Below, piece by piece: positions 1 through 8,285 of a stretch of DNA of 64,000 bases; the stretch's first letter is position 1; the number at the start of each line of letters is the position of its first letter. The notes beneath the pieces were generated by a model, which was not told the DNA's origin, made no database searches, and saw nothing but the letters and a program-made list of their open reading frames with translations. Location: NCBI RefSeq assembly GCF_039537585.1, contig NZ_BAABAU010000001.1:1736001-1800000 (forward strand). The letters are read 5' to 3'. Origin of the DNA: Frondihabitans peucedani (lineage in GTDB: Bacteria; Actinomycetota; Actinomycetes; Actinomycetales; Microbacteriaceae). Both the position numbers and the translations under genes were made by a program.

Positions 1-1437
1 CAACGTGAGCGCTAGTTCTCCGATTTGCCGGATGAGGGCGGTCGTCTGCTCCTTCGTTCCAAGCATGGCTGGTCGGAGATTGCGGCCTAGCCCGTCGATG
101 GCGCGCGTCGCGTCGACTTCGGCGTAACGGCGACGATGAGAAAGTGCCACGGCATCCGTCAATGCTCGCTGGAGAGCGGCTGCTTCGCCTGGTGTGCCGA
201 TGCTCCACGGCGCCGCCCAGGTGGGCCATAGAAGTGAGGGTAGGAAGGGCGACCTGTTGACGCCGTCTCGTCCGGTGGGAGCCAACAAGCCCCTGGTCCC
301 TCGACGTCGTGCCACGAACCACGTGTTTTCGAGCTGCTCTGGAACGGCTGAACCCCACACGATTCGTTGCGTGTAGGGAATGTCCTGATCGATGGCCCTG
401 AGGATCCGACCCCGCATCGGGTGCGTCACTTCTGGCCAATAGCCGAGTAGGAGGGCCGCGGAGCCGGGCCCGTAGCCGCCGTGTTTCGGGTTCTTTTTGA
501 CGGGTCGGCAAAAGGTAACGAACCGGATGAGGTGAGACACCTCTGCCTCCGGGTCGTAGAAGAGGCGCCAGGCGGCGGAGCTGACGGCGGCCATGGCGAG
601 GCTCTCGGGGGGCGGAGATGTTCCGACCTTGTCTTGTGCGTCATAGAGAGATCGGAGTTCCGTGGCGTCGAGGCCTGTGAGTCCTGCAATGACGTGGAAT
701 GCGTCGGCGTTCAGCAGCGCCATGGAGTTGGCGCGGAGCGTATTGACTAGGTGAATGCCGGTGCCGGTGTCGATGGCGTCGAGGATGGCGCCCTGCGCCT
801 GCAATATCGGTGAATCTGCGGAGACGGGGATTTCGGTCCATGCCTCGCTCAGGAGTTGGTTGCAGGGCCAGCCATCCGTAGCGTCCTCGTCGAGGGATCG
901 ACATCGGTTGGGGTCGATGATGGCGTCGTCCGTGATGTCGAGATCTTCGATGGGCCGACCGCATGCCGGGCAGGTGTCTCGGAGTATGAGGCGGTGTCGG
1001 GAACAGACGAAGACCCAAGAGAGTCTCCAGACGGCGAGGAATACGCCGGGCTTTTCGCGCAAGCATTCCGGGCAGTAGCGAGTTCCGGTACCTCTCGCCC
1101 AGAGGTGCGACTTGTTGATCGCGAACTCTTTGTCGAATTCGAGAATGCGGCCGTCGAAGCGCTTCATTGTCATGGAAGCGAGTTGATGCTTCGACCACCC
1201 CAGTGAGAGCCGAACGTCCTGTGCTGCGGCCTCGCCCAGGTGGTTGCCGGCGTGCTTAATTTGTCTAGCGGGGGTGCCCTTTCGGAACACCGAGGCCGTG
1301 ATTGCGCTTGGGGGTAAGCCGACCTCGAATGCGAGTCTCGTGAGCGCCGACGCAAATGCCTCGCCCGGTTCGACCTCTGCAGCGAGAGCAAGTCGACGGA
1401 CGTCCTGCGCTGCGGCGGGTTCTAGGAAGTCTTCCAG
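1..1437 (-). CDS. tniQ: TniQ/TnsD-like target-selection protein of a Tn7-like element (C-terminus outside window)
   Basis: The minus-strand frame stays open from about 1446 to the left edge, giving at least 478 residues, which is TnsD-sized rather than the short TniQ form. The N-terminus has the TniQ-type opening (EPGEAFASALTRLAFEVGLP), followed by a zinc-finger core: YCPECL, then an H-R-L stretch and CPACGRPI. The family recognises the target site and recruits the TnsC ATPase. There is no ATG, GTG or TTG ahead of the conserved N-terminus; a TGA lies just upstream in frame, so the likely start is CTG at 1437, inside the 3' end of tnsC (16-bp overlap), preceded by GGGTGAG. Translational coupling to tnsC is inferred. 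The family is clear; the exact start is not. Confidence 0.85.
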   Translation of the reverse strand, partial: MEDFLEPAAAQDVRRLALAAEVEPGEAFASALTRLAFEVGLPPSAITASVFRKGTPARQIKHAGNHLGEAAAQDVRLSLGWSKHQLASMTMKRFDGRILEFDKEFAINKSHLWARGTGTRYCPECLREKPGVFLAVWRLSWVFVCSRHRLILRDTCPACGRPIEDLDITDDAIIDPNRCRSLDEDATDGWPCNQLLSEAWTEIPVSADSPILQAQGAILDAIDTGTGIHLVNTLRANSMALLNADAFHVIAGLTGLDATELRSLYDAQDKVGTSPPPESLAMAAVSSAAWRLFYDPEAEVSHLIRFVTFCRPVKKNPKHGGYGPGSAALLLGYWPEVTHPMRGRILRAIDQDIPYTQRIVWGSAVPEQLENTWFVARRRGTRGLLAPTGRDGVNRSPFLPSLLWPTWAAPWSIGTPGEAAALQRALTDAVALSHRRRYAEVDATRAIDGLGRNLRPAMLGTKEQTTALIRQIGELALTL

Positions 1438-2543
1438 TTGAACTCACCCGCTCGCCATACGGCTAGTCGCTCCAGCCGTTGCTTATCGCTCCGCGTCTCG
1501 ACCTGAATCGTGTCGAGAATGGATTCGGTGAGGCGCTGCTGCTTGGTGAGAAGCGCCAGCGCGAGACCTTTGCTGACGAGCGTAGAGAGACTGTTGAGGT
1601 ACCCGAGCGTCGCCACCCAGAGGTAGTCCGCCATCGTCTCGCTCAAAATCTTCTCGCCAGGAGCGTGCCCCGCCAGCCGGATTCGTCCCTCGACAACTTC
1701 CAGAAGCTTTGACCAGTCTTCGCGCGCCCTCTGGGTTCTGTACTCCATCCGGCCAATCGTGACCGTTTCCCAGCGTCCTTTTGACTGACCCTGGGCCGCG
1801 TCTTGCGCCTCCGTCTTGCGGACCGCGTCCAGCATTTTCTCGACACCATGCCCGCAGAGGATGACGCGCACGCCGAAGTTGGTGATGGCCTTGAGCGCGT
1901 CGTGAACGTAGCGTCCGGCCTGCCCGTCGAAGTTCACGTATTGAATCTCGTCAATGAGGACGGCTTGCGTTCCGCACGCCCAGACGCCTCGAATGAAGCT
2001 GGCGGATGGGTCGTCGGTAACGGGGCAGGGTAAAGCCTGACAAAGCATGGTGAACAACTGTTTGTCCGTAACGTGCCGGAGCAGCGAAACGTGCAGCATC
2101 GGTCTAAACACACCGCGAAGAAGTCGCGGCTCAGGACCGCGGCCGCTTCTGGCACGCTCGATTTGTATGCGATGAAGCTGAGCGGCTTGCTTCATGAGGA
2201 TGACGCCGCGCCTCTGCAAAATGGTGCTCTTACCAGTGCCAGGAGGACCAGTGAGAAGCGACACTGTCCTCAGTGGTGCGGCAGGGCCGGGGTCGGCCGC
2301 GGCGACCGTTCCAAGCTGCAATCCTGCGAACCTGACGTGTGTAGTGACGACATACGGAAAGGCGCCGTGCCATAGAGAGAGTTCCCAATCGCGATAGGCG
2401 CGGTCGTCAGATGACAGGTTTTTGATCTCTTCGGCCGTGAGCCATCCAGGGTCGCTCAGGTACGTGCGCTCGACGCGGTTAATGAACTCTCGGTCGCCGT
2501 CGGTCAGGTACGCGAGGCTGTCCTCTTCGCGCTCGTCGGTCAT
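1422..2543 (-). CDS. tnsC: TnsC/TniB-like AAA+ ATPase, transposition regulator
   Basis: A 373-residue AAA+ ATPase. Walker A (GPPGTGKST) is at residues 99-107 and Walker B (AVLIDE) at 194-199, followed by a sensor-like segment (VRVILCGHG). In Tn7 and Tn5053-type elements this protein links the target selector to the transposase and gates insertion. The start ATG overlaps the tnsB stop by 4 bp (ATGA), and the 3' end overlaps tniQ, so the module is read as one transcript. The length lies between TniB (about 300) and Tn7 TnsC (555), so it lacks the long C-terminal tail of Tn7 TnsC. Neighbours and motifs agree, and the identity is secure at family level. Confidence 0.9.
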   Translation of the reverse strand: MTDEREEDSLAYLTDGDREFINRVERTYLSDPGWLTAEEIKNLSSDDRAYRDWELSLWHGAFPYVVTTHVRFAGLQLGTVAAADPGPAAPLRTVSLLTGPPGTGKSTILQRRGVILMKQAAQLHRIQIERARSGRGPEPRLLRGVFRPMLHVSLLRHVTDKQLFTMLCQALPCPVTDDPSASFIRGVWACGTQAVLIDEIQYVNFDGQAGRYVHDALKAITNFGVRVILCGHGVEKMLDAVRKTEAQDAAQGQSKGRWETVTIGRMEYRTQRAREDWSKLLEVVEGRIRLAGHAPGEKILSETMADYLWVATLGYLNSLSTLVSKGLALALLTKQQRLTESILDTIQVETRSDKQRLERLAVWRAGEFNWKTS

Positions 2544-4588
2544 TGAAGCTCCCCGATGGCTTGTTCGAGTTCGTCGTCCTCGGCGGGAGGGGCGTCTCGC
2601 GGAGCGGGATCGATGGAATCAAGGGAGTCCTGGGTCGGAGCGGCCAGGGCCTTGTGGATGGTGCCCTCGTCGGCAGCTCGGACGCGGCTGATGTTGTAAT
2701 CGAGTAGTTCTTCAGATAGTGGCCGGGCGATGCTCCGCGCCTTGCGGTTCACTTTGTCGATGCGGATCGTGTCGCGCAGGAATTCGATCATGACGGCGTT
2801 GTATTCCTGTTGCGAGAAGTGCAGGCGTCCCATGTGGTTCTTGACGCGTCCGATCAGGTAGTCGCCGAACACGGGTGTGTCTTCGTTGAGATGCGCCCAC
2901 GGAATCTCGTAGGCAGACCCTTCTGCGTCGAAGCAGTAGATGCGTCTCATGTCGGCTGGATTTCGATAGAACTGATGGAGGCCGTTGAGTGTCGGGACGG
3001 TTCGCTTGATGGTTTCGAGAATTGGGGCGTTGTACATGAGACCGCCAAACGAGACCCCGTCAGTGGAGATGGTTCCCGCCCAGTTGGGCAGAAAGTAAAG
3101 CCACTCGTTGTTCCATCTGGGAACCTCTGCGACGCCGGTTTCCTGAACAAGGTGTGCCCACATTTCGTAAGGGCTCAGTTCCCGTCGCGGGTCCTCAGGC
3201 AGATGCAGGCCGCTGTGAATGCGGAAGTTGTAGATGGTGATCCACCGGTCCAGTCGGCGGAAGAACTCTTGGTAGGTCACAACCGCTTCGGCGGCGGGGT
3301 CTTCGCCTCTTTCGTCGACAGACCCGGAGGTGAATCCCTGGGCGAGCGATTCGAACATCGTCTTGGAACTGCCTAGGGTTCTCTCGATCTGGGCCTTGTC
3401 GTCGGGAGAGAGGGATCGGGCCGGTTCGAAGTCGGTCTGGAGGCGTTCCATCTGCGCGACCTGGTGGATGGAGAGGTAGTTGCGCCCGTTGTCGGTCCCG
3501 AGCGATTCGGGAAAGAGCGGGAAGTTGGCGAGAGCCTTGGGGACTCCCACGAAGGGACGTGGCAAGGTCATGCCATCGACTTCGATGAACAACTCCGGGT
3601 CGACCATGGAGGCGAGTGCGGAGGCCATGGCAAGACCGATCCCGAAGCCCGTCGTTGTGGTGGTGATCGAGTACCCACAGATCAGCCGTGTTGCCAGGTC
3701 GATGAGGAGAGTCAGCTCGGGTCTGAACGTGTCGTTGTCGTCGCGTGCGTCGGGGTCCCAGAGAAGGACATTGAGCTTGGTTGTGTCCGCCAGCCACAAC
3801 TCACCGGGGCGCGTAGCAACTCGTCGGGCATGGGTGGCTTTATTCCGATCCTGGGCTGATCTCCTGGTTGCGGCGCGCAGCTTGAGGGACGGCCGTCTCC
3901 GGTAAATCTCCTGGCATGAACGTTGAAAGGTTCGCAATGAGAAGCCGGCGAAGTCGATGTCAGGTCGGTCTTCTTTCGTGTCGGCCACGAATCGGAGGTA
4001 AATCGATGTGCCTGGAATCGTCGAGCTTCGCGCCAGGCCGTCGAGGTATTTCTCTACGAGCTGGTCGAGTCGTGGGTCGTACTTGTGGCTGCGCGGTTGA
4101 AGGTACTTCGCATTGATCAGGGTCGCCAGCCCGCCCGGCCGCCGGTTAAGCCGACGTCGGATGTAGCGTCGTGCGCTCTCGTCGTCGATTTTCCGCTTCT
4201 TGGCGACACGCCTGGCGACGACACCTATCCGATGGTCGAGTGTTGTCCGATCGGGGTCCATCGACTTTTGGGGCCGGCGTCCTTTGAGATGCGCTTTGTA
4301 GCTCACGCCGTTGTCTAGTCGACTGAACAGGTCCCTGTCGTCCCGCAACTGCTTTCGCTGCCACTTGCTGAGGCGCGATTTGATCCCGTGAAGCAATGGG
4401 GCAGGGAGGGGTGGGTTCTCATCCGAGGTGATTGCCTGGACGACGGCGAGCATCGGCACCGGAGCCAGCTCGCGTCCCTCGAGGTTCAGGAGCGTGACGT
4501 AGCCCATGGACATTCGGTGAACGGTGGCTGGTTGACCTTCCCATTCCAGCTGGGTTCCGACCCCGAGATAGGCGACGTCGGCGGTCAT
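2540..4588 (-). CDS. tnsB: TnsB-like DDE transposase
   Basis: A 682-residue transposase of the Mu/TnsB/TniA class. The DDE catalytic triad is visible: D268 (LADTT), D366 (GTDNG) and E402 (IERT), with 35 residues between the second D and E as expected for an RNase-H fold. The first 260 residues hold the end-binding helix-turn-helix region (basic, with RRYIRRRLNRRPGG near 140-153). The C-terminal third carries a Mu-type beta-barrel segment and a tail that should contact TnsC. The ATG at 4588 was chosen because it overlaps the tnsA stop by 4 bp (ATGA); the same frame is open further upstream but there it only shadows tnsA. It performs 3'-end cleavage and strand transfer. Confidence 0.92.
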   Translation of the reverse strand: MTADVAYLGVGTQLEWEGQPATVHRMSMGYVTLLNLEGRELAPVPMLAVVQAITSDENPPLPAPLLHGIKSRLSKWQRKQLRDDRDLFSRLDNGVSYKAHLKGRRPQKSMDPDRTTLDHRIGVVARRVAKKRKIDDESARRYIRRRLNRRPGGLATLINAKYLQPRSHKYDPRLDQLVEKYLDGLARSSTIPGTSIYLRFVADTKEDRPDIDFAGFSLRTFQRSCQEIYRRRPSLKLRAATRRSAQDRNKATHARRVATRPGELWLADTTKLNVLLWDPDARDDNDTFRPELTLLIDLATRLICGYSITTTTTGFGIGLAMASALASMVDPELFIEVDGMTLPRPFVGVPKALANFPLFPESLGTDNGRNYLSIHQVAQMERLQTDFEPARSLSPDDKAQIERTLGSSKTMFESLAQGFTSGSVDERGEDPAAEAVVTYQEFFRRLDRWITIYNFRIHSGLHLPEDPRRELSPYEMWAHLVQETGVAEVPRWNNEWLYFLPNWAGTISTDGVSFGGLMYNAPILETIKRTVPTLNGLHQFYRNPADMRRIYCFDAEGSAYEIPWAHLNEDTPVFGDYLIGRVKNHMGRLHFSQQEYNAVMIEFLRDTIRIDKVNRKARSIARPLSEELLDYNISRVRAADEGTIHKALAAPTQDSLDSIDPAPRDAPPAEDDELEQAIGELQ

Positions 4589-5736
4589 GGCAGCCAGACC
4601 GTCGACGACGAACGGAAATGGACGCCCATGTCGGTTATAAGGAGGCGAAGCCAAAGCATGCGTCGGATCATCATGAGCGCATGGCCCTCGGCATAACCCT
4701 CGCTTGCGACCAGGCGCGCAAGATCTCCAGCGGAGAGGGGGTTCGTCGCCAGCCGCAACGCCACGGGCGCCCATTTGGCCATCGAGTCCCTGGGAACTCG
4801 GGCGCCGCTGAAGTTAGCAAGATTGCCTATCGCGTGTCGAGGCATGCCGACCCACACGATGTGCTTCATCCCCGCCTCGGCTAGGACGCCCCGGACCTCT
4901 TGATGAAGCTTGATGAAATCGGGTTTAGCCGCCTCCTCGGGGGTTTTGACGTCGACGATGAGCGGTGGTCGATCGGCGCAGAGCAAGGCGAAGTCAGGAG
5001 TGTGAGAGCTGTAGATCGATCCATCAGGCCACACGATTGTGAACGGCTGCGAGGCGATGTGGGTAAACGCCGGGTGGTAGTCGGCCAAGAGAATTAGGGA
5101 ACGTTCGTGTCGAGATTCCGCCGGGACCAGGTGGCCCGTCGTGTGGGTCCACTTGGCTACCGGTTTGTTGCTCTGACCGTATCTGCGGGCGAAGTCACGC
5201 ATGGGTCTGGACTCCAGAAGGTCCGCCCCCAGGACTTCCTGTAGGCCGCGCCTATAGGCGTTCTTGCTGTCTCGGGTGAAGGCAAGGAAGGGCTCGACCT
5301 CGGCCGCCTGCCGCTCGGGCAAGGTGACGCGTCTGTTGCCTCGGATTGGCCTCCACATGCGCGCTCGCCCCGCAAATAGCGGGTGAATTGGGTCGTTCGC
5401 GAATGACGACGGTAGCCGAGAGGTGAGCCCCATCCCGGCCGATGAAGTTTCGCCTTCAATCCATTCCATGAGGCCTTCGGGATACGCGTATGTCGGCTCA
5501 GTTCCTCGGATGGCCAGCTGGGCGGTCGAGTATCGCCGCTCCGCATGGAGCCCGACTGGCCGAATGGGGAGGCTTTTCACCGAGCGTTTCCTGTCCGTGT
5601 GCCGGTAAGTCGGCCGCCTAATCTGGTTCCCTCCACCCGAACCGCAAAGGGACTCGGCCTCGGCCGGTCGCGCCTCTCGGGCAATGACACCACGGCTCTG
5701 CACGGGACTGCCTTGTCGATGACCGTTAGTGTCCAC
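4585..5736 (-). CDS. tnsA: TnsA-like endonuclease of heteromeric Tn7-type transposase
   Basis: The protein has a PD-(D/E)xK nuclease core: acidic residues at E207/E211 (ESRHERSL), D248 (TPDF) and the DVK motif at 262-264, followed by a C-terminal helical region that would meet TnsC. TnsA cuts the 5' ends so that the element moves by cut-and-paste. The longest frame gives 383 residues, longer than Tn7 TnsA (273). The first 60 or so residues are of poor quality, so a downstream start such as the ATG at 5469 is possible. It is the first gene of the tnsA-tnsB-tnsC-tniQ set; tnsA normally lies next to the right transposon end, which places that end in the gap upstream. Confidence 0.85.
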   Translation of the reverse strand: MDTNGHRQGSPVQSRGVIAREARPAEAESLCGSGGGNQIRRPTYRHTDRKRSVKSLPIRPVGLHAERRYSTAQLAIRGTEPTYAYPEGLMEWIEGETSSAGMGLTSRLPSSFANDPIHPLFAGRARMWRPIRGNRRVTLPERQAAEVEPFLAFTRDSKNAYRRGLQEVLGADLLESRPMRDFARRYGQSNKPVAKWTHTTGHLVPAESRHERSLILLADYHPAFTHIASQPFTIVWPDGSIYSSHTPDFALLCADRPPLIVDVKTPEEAAKPDFIKLHQEVRGVLAEAGMKHIVWVGMPRHAIGNLANFSGARVPRDSMAKWAPVALRLATNPLSAGDLARLVASEGYAEGHALMMIRRMLWLRLLITDMGVHFRSSSTVWLP

Positions 5737-5909
5737 CAGCGTCCGAGAAACGGGGCAGATCCTTCAAATGGCCATGGTTCATTGGCTTTGGCGTAGCCAG
5801 CTCCGTGCTCGCCAGAAGGCGTGGGTCCCCGAGCCGCCAGCCTGGACGATGTTTGGATTCGCCTCACTGGGCCCTCCATTGTGCGAGTCATTTCGAGAGT
5901 TAGGTCAAA

Positions 5910-5939
5910 GGGCGTCATCGCCTGCAGTCGATGACGCCC
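5910..5939. repeat. 11-bp inverted repeat (hairpin)
   Basis: GGGCGTCATCG and CGATGACGCCC flank an 8-base loop, with perfect 11-bp arms. No gene ends here on either strand, so its role as terminator, transposon-end structure or protein site is open. Confidence 0.6.
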
Positions 5940-5956
5940 CCCGAGGCGCTAAGTGA

Positions 5957-5971
5957 TCGAAGGGGATTCGA
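5957..5971. repeat. Copy 1 of a 15-bp repeat, itself a near palindrome
   Basis: TCGAAGGGGATTCGA has 5-bp mirror arms TCGAA/TTCGA around a 5-base centre. The identical 15-mer occurs again at 7108-7122 in the same orientation. Confidence 0.6.
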
Positions 5972-6285
5972 GGCCCGGGATGTGGCCATCACTTTGCGCC
6001 CACGGACCCTGCCCAGAATGGGTCGCGCTCACTCTGGCGGGTCGTATCGGAAAGGATACACGGTCTTTGCTTGCAAGAAAACACGATGTTTCGGAGACCC
6101 AAAACGGCACGCTCGCGAGTCTAAATCGCGTCAGCGGTGTGACAAATCCTTGTCAAAGCGTGTACTGTGCCGATCTGTCTACAATGTCACTATAAAATTC
6201 TCGCTGATCCTACTGGCGCCATATCTGTAATTGATTATCTGCGCGGGGGCCCTCGTGCCGCTATGCTCGGATTGGACCTGAAACG

Positions 6286-6322
6286 ACAATCGCCAGCCCG
6301 AGAGTCTCGGACTGGCGATTGT
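6286..6322. repeat. Long hairpin with 11-bp plus 5-bp stem
   Basis: The arms ACAATCGCCAG and CTGGCGATTGT are perfect. Inside them CCGAG pairs with CTCGG across a 3-base loop. It could be a bidirectional terminator, but no gene clearly ends at it. Confidence 0.6.
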
Positions 6323-6476
6323 TCGACTTTGAGTAGTTGGGTGTCGACTGGCATCGACACGAGTTCAGGTGATCGCAGACGCAGCGATCCAGGCGATTTG
6401 GGACCTGCCGCCATTTTCGCATGCCCCTGGGCGTGCGGCAACAGTGGCGGCCTCGCCTACCGATCGGAGCCTGATC

Positions 6477-6758
6477 ATGTCAAAAGTGATTCCTGCCACA
6501 CCATCACAGCAAGAGCTGATCGACGAAATCAGGCGAGCAACGAGGCGGCGTGCCGAACTGACGGCTCAAAGACGCAGGCTGGTCCTAGAAGCCCAGCGCA
6601 GCGGACTGTCGGTGCGCCGTCTCGCCGCGCTTCTCGAAGTTCCCACGGGTACCGCAGCTGGGTGGCTTCGGCAGGGCCGTGAGCAGCAGGCGAGCATTCC
6701 AACCTCCGATGAGCCAGCCGCCGGGTCGGACCGCAGACCTACGACGACAACAGACTGA
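6477..6758 (+). CDS. Small helix-turn-helix protein
   Basis: A 93-residue protein. The ATG at 6477 was chosen over an upstream in-frame start at 6369 because GGAG lies 6 bases ahead of it and the upstream residues look non-coding. Residues 10-40 form a basic helix (EIRRATRRRAELTAQRRRL). Residues 45-62 read as a helix-turn-helix (GLSVRRLAALLEVPTGTA). The C-terminus is disordered and Thr-rich. It resembles small Xre- or sigma-region-4-like DNA-binding proteins found beside mobile elements. What it regulates is unknown. Confidence 0.6.
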   Translation: MSKVIPATPSQQELIDEIRRATRRRAELTAQRRRLVLEAQRSGLSVRRLAALLEVPTGTAAGWLRQGREQQASIPTSDEPAAGSDRRPTTTTD

Positions 6759-6861
6759 TGCGGTCACGGCTGTGACGTCCAGCTCGCCGTTGAAGACTCG
6801 AGGCTGAGATGTTTGCGCCACCGCGGTTGCCCTCCGTGGGGCAAGCGATCACGATGGTTTC

Positions 6862-7011
6862 ATGAGTGTTAGGCGAAGCGAAGGCGCCGCCTGGATCACG
6901 CCCGATGTGCGAGCCTCCATCGAGGAGTCCGAAGCCAGCCCGCGCCAATCGTTTGAGTCCGTCGAGAGCATGTTCCAGGCCCTGGGTCGCGGAGACGATC
7001 CGAGGGAGTAG
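6862..7011 (+). CDS. Possible 49-residue small protein
   Basis: A short frame running ATG to TAG with codon use typical of the genome and an acidic, helical composition (SIEESEASPRQSFESVESMF). It lies between the small HTH gene and the strong terminator at 7140, on the same strand. No clear ribosome-binding site precedes the ATG, and the frame is open back to 6808, so it may be the tail of a decayed gene. The acidic C-terminal part recalls small antitoxins, but that is a guess. Confidence 0.3.
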   Translation: MSVRRSEGAAWITPDVRASIEESEASPRQSFESVESMFQALGRGDDPRE

Positions 7012-7107
7012 ACGCTTCGCTGCCGAGGTGCGCACCTGGTCCACCGCAGGCAATCGTGGCGCCCTCGACCTTCCCCAAAGGATGATCAGTGTCGTAGTGT
7101 TCTTTTG

Positions 7108-7122
7108 TCGAAGGGGATTCGA
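7108..7122. repeat. Copy 2 of the 15-bp repeat TCGAAGGGGATTCGA
   Basis: Identical to 5957-5971 and in the same orientation, 1151 bases downstream. It lies just ahead of the terminator at 7140. The flanks of the two copies are unrelated. Confidence 0.6.
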
Positions 7123-7139
7123 CTAGGCATATCCGGGTT

Positions 7140-7169
7140 GCCGCCGAACAGTCGTTCGGCGGCACTTTT
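7140..7169 (+). terminator. Intrinsic terminator
   Basis: GCCGCCGAAC and GTTCGGCGGC form a perfect 10-bp stem with a 4-base loop (AGTC), followed by ACTTTT. It closes the plus-strand unit of the small HTH gene and insulates the operon that starts at 7204. Confidence 0.8.
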
Positions 7170-7203
7170 GCAACGTGAGCGTTGCGAACGGTAGGAGATG
7201 CTT

Positions 7204-7458
7204 GTGCAAGGCAATACGAGATGGGCTAGCACCCTTGCCGTTTTCCCTCTTCCGGGCGGCCCGGTGTCATCTCAGCCGTGCTTCATCGTCAGAGCGGGAG
7301 TCGGAAGCGACTCGACGGTTCGGATATTGGAAACCCGTCCGTTCGTCCCGCGGCCTGAGGCCAGTCGCCGCGTGGACGCAGACGCGAAAAGGCGTTTTCA
7401 GGCGTGGCTGACACGTCCCGGACGTCCCGCCCGTGAGACGTGGGGGGAGTTCCGATGA
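7204..7458 (+). CDS. Small hypothetical protein, first gene of the phosphoesterase operon
   Basis: About 84 residues from a GTG at 7204, with AGGAG six bases upstream; an ATG at 7198 is too close to that site. The stop overlaps the start of the metallophosphoesterase gene (ATGA), which argues that it is translated. The C-terminal half is basic (DADAKRRFQAWLTRPGRPAR). No family is recognised. It may be a short partner of, or leader for, the phosphoesterase. Confidence 0.5.
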   Translation: MQGNTRWASTLAVFPLPGGPVSSQPCFIVRAGVGSDSTVRILETRPFVPRPEASRRVDADAKRRFQAWLTRPGRPARETWGEFR

Positions 7459-8285
7459 AAGTGTGGAGCAGGTCTCCTCAGAGGATCGCCGATGAGGCGG
7501 TCCTGCTGCGAGCCGCCATGCGCTCGGAAGAACAGATTGTCGTGGCTGGTGACTGGCACAGCGACCCTATCTGGCTCATGAACGTCTTCTCCCGGATCAG
7601 GGACTGGCCCGCGCCGATCACCACGATCGTTCAACTTGGCGACCTCGAGATTCGTGACGAGAAAGCCGGAAAGGACTTCCTTCGACGGGTCGACGAGCGT
7701 TGCCGGGGCGCCGGCATTAAGTACGTCCTCGTCGTTCCGGGCAACCATGACAACCTCGATGCCCTGGCGAATCGGCCCGAGTGGCGACAACGCAAACTCA
7801 CGCAGCTGAGCGCCTTCGTCTGGGTCGTCCCGTACGGAGAGATCCTTGACATCGGGTCCCGCCGAGTCATGTTTTTCGGCGGCGCCGCATCCGTCCATAA
7901 GAACCTCGTCGCCGGGAAGAACTGGTGGCCGCAGGAAGTCCCCGACGAGGCCGTTTACAAGGAGGCGGCGGCCGCCGGCAAGGTGGACGTTCTGTTCACG
8001 CACGAGGCGATCAACGGCGGCCCCGAGGCCATCCAGGGAATCATCGACAGCTCCGCGAGCCGAGGCATCCCGGCGGACCGTCGTACCGCCTCCAGACGGT
8101 CCCGCGACCTAATCACGCACGTGTACGACGCCGTCGATCCCGAGATCGCATTTCACGGCCACATGCATTGGTACGCCGAACCCGCAAGGGACGCTACGCG
8201 ACGCATTTTCGCTCTGTCCACCAACCAGCGCCTTGGAAATCTCGGCAGCCTGTCCCTGACTGACCTGTCGTTCACGAGAATCTGA
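7455..8285 (+). CDS. Calcineurin-like metallophosphoesterase
   Basis: A 276-residue protein with the full two-metal phosphoesterase motif set: GDWH at 32-35, GDLE at 62-65, GNHD at 96-99, a central THE and HGHMH at 234-238. The family hydrolyses phosphomono- or diesters, including nucleotides and nucleic acids; the substrate here is unknown. An upstream in-frame GTG at 7440 is possible, but the ATG at 7455 overlaps the preceding stop. Its own stop overlaps the next start (TGATG). Tight coupling to unknown genes on both sides suggests a dedicated complex or pathway rather than housekeeping use. Confidence 0.85.
   Translation: MKVWSRSPQRIADEAVLLRAAMRSEEQIVVAGDWHSDPIWLMNVFSRIRDWPAPITTIVQLGDLEIRDEKAGKDFLRRVDERCRGAGIKYVLVVPGNHDNLDALANRPEWRQRKLTQLSAFVWVVPYGEILDIGSRRVMFFGGAASVHKNLVAGKNWWPQEVPDEAVYKEAAAAGKVDVLFTHEAINGGPEAIQGIIDSSASRGIPADRRTASRRSRDLITHVYDAVDPEIAFHGHMHWYAEPARDATRRIFALSTNQRLGNLGSLSLTDLSFTRI

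Larger units (their letters stand above)
5737..6476. other. Gene-free stretch upstream of tnsA; presumptive transposon right end
   Basis: No convincing gene is seen across about 740 bases. The stretch holds two strong hairpins (5910-5939 and 6286-6322), a small inverted repeat GTGTCGA/TCGACAC near 6351-6364, and a locally AT-rich patch at about 6184-6240 that stands out from its GC-rich surroundings. Around 6138-6190 there are several TGTC/TGAC-containing words in both orientations. By analogy with Tn7, end-binding sites for TnsB should lie upstream of tnsA, but I could not define a terminal repeat or target duplication by eye. Confidence 0.4.

Noticed and set aside
5577-5918. 113-residue minus-strand frame beginning at 5918, upstream of tnsA
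   Set aside because: It overlaps the 5' part of the tnsA frame, is low complexity in its second half and has no family signature.
5957-5971. SOS (LexA) box
   Set aside because: The arms TCGAA/TTCGA are right but the spacing is 5 instead of 6 and the inner C and G are missing.
6866-7126. 86-residue plus-strand frame upstream of the terminator at 7140
   Set aside because: Pro/Arg/Ser-rich shadow-like sequence with no ribosome-binding site; the 49-residue frame at 6862 is a better but still weak candidate.
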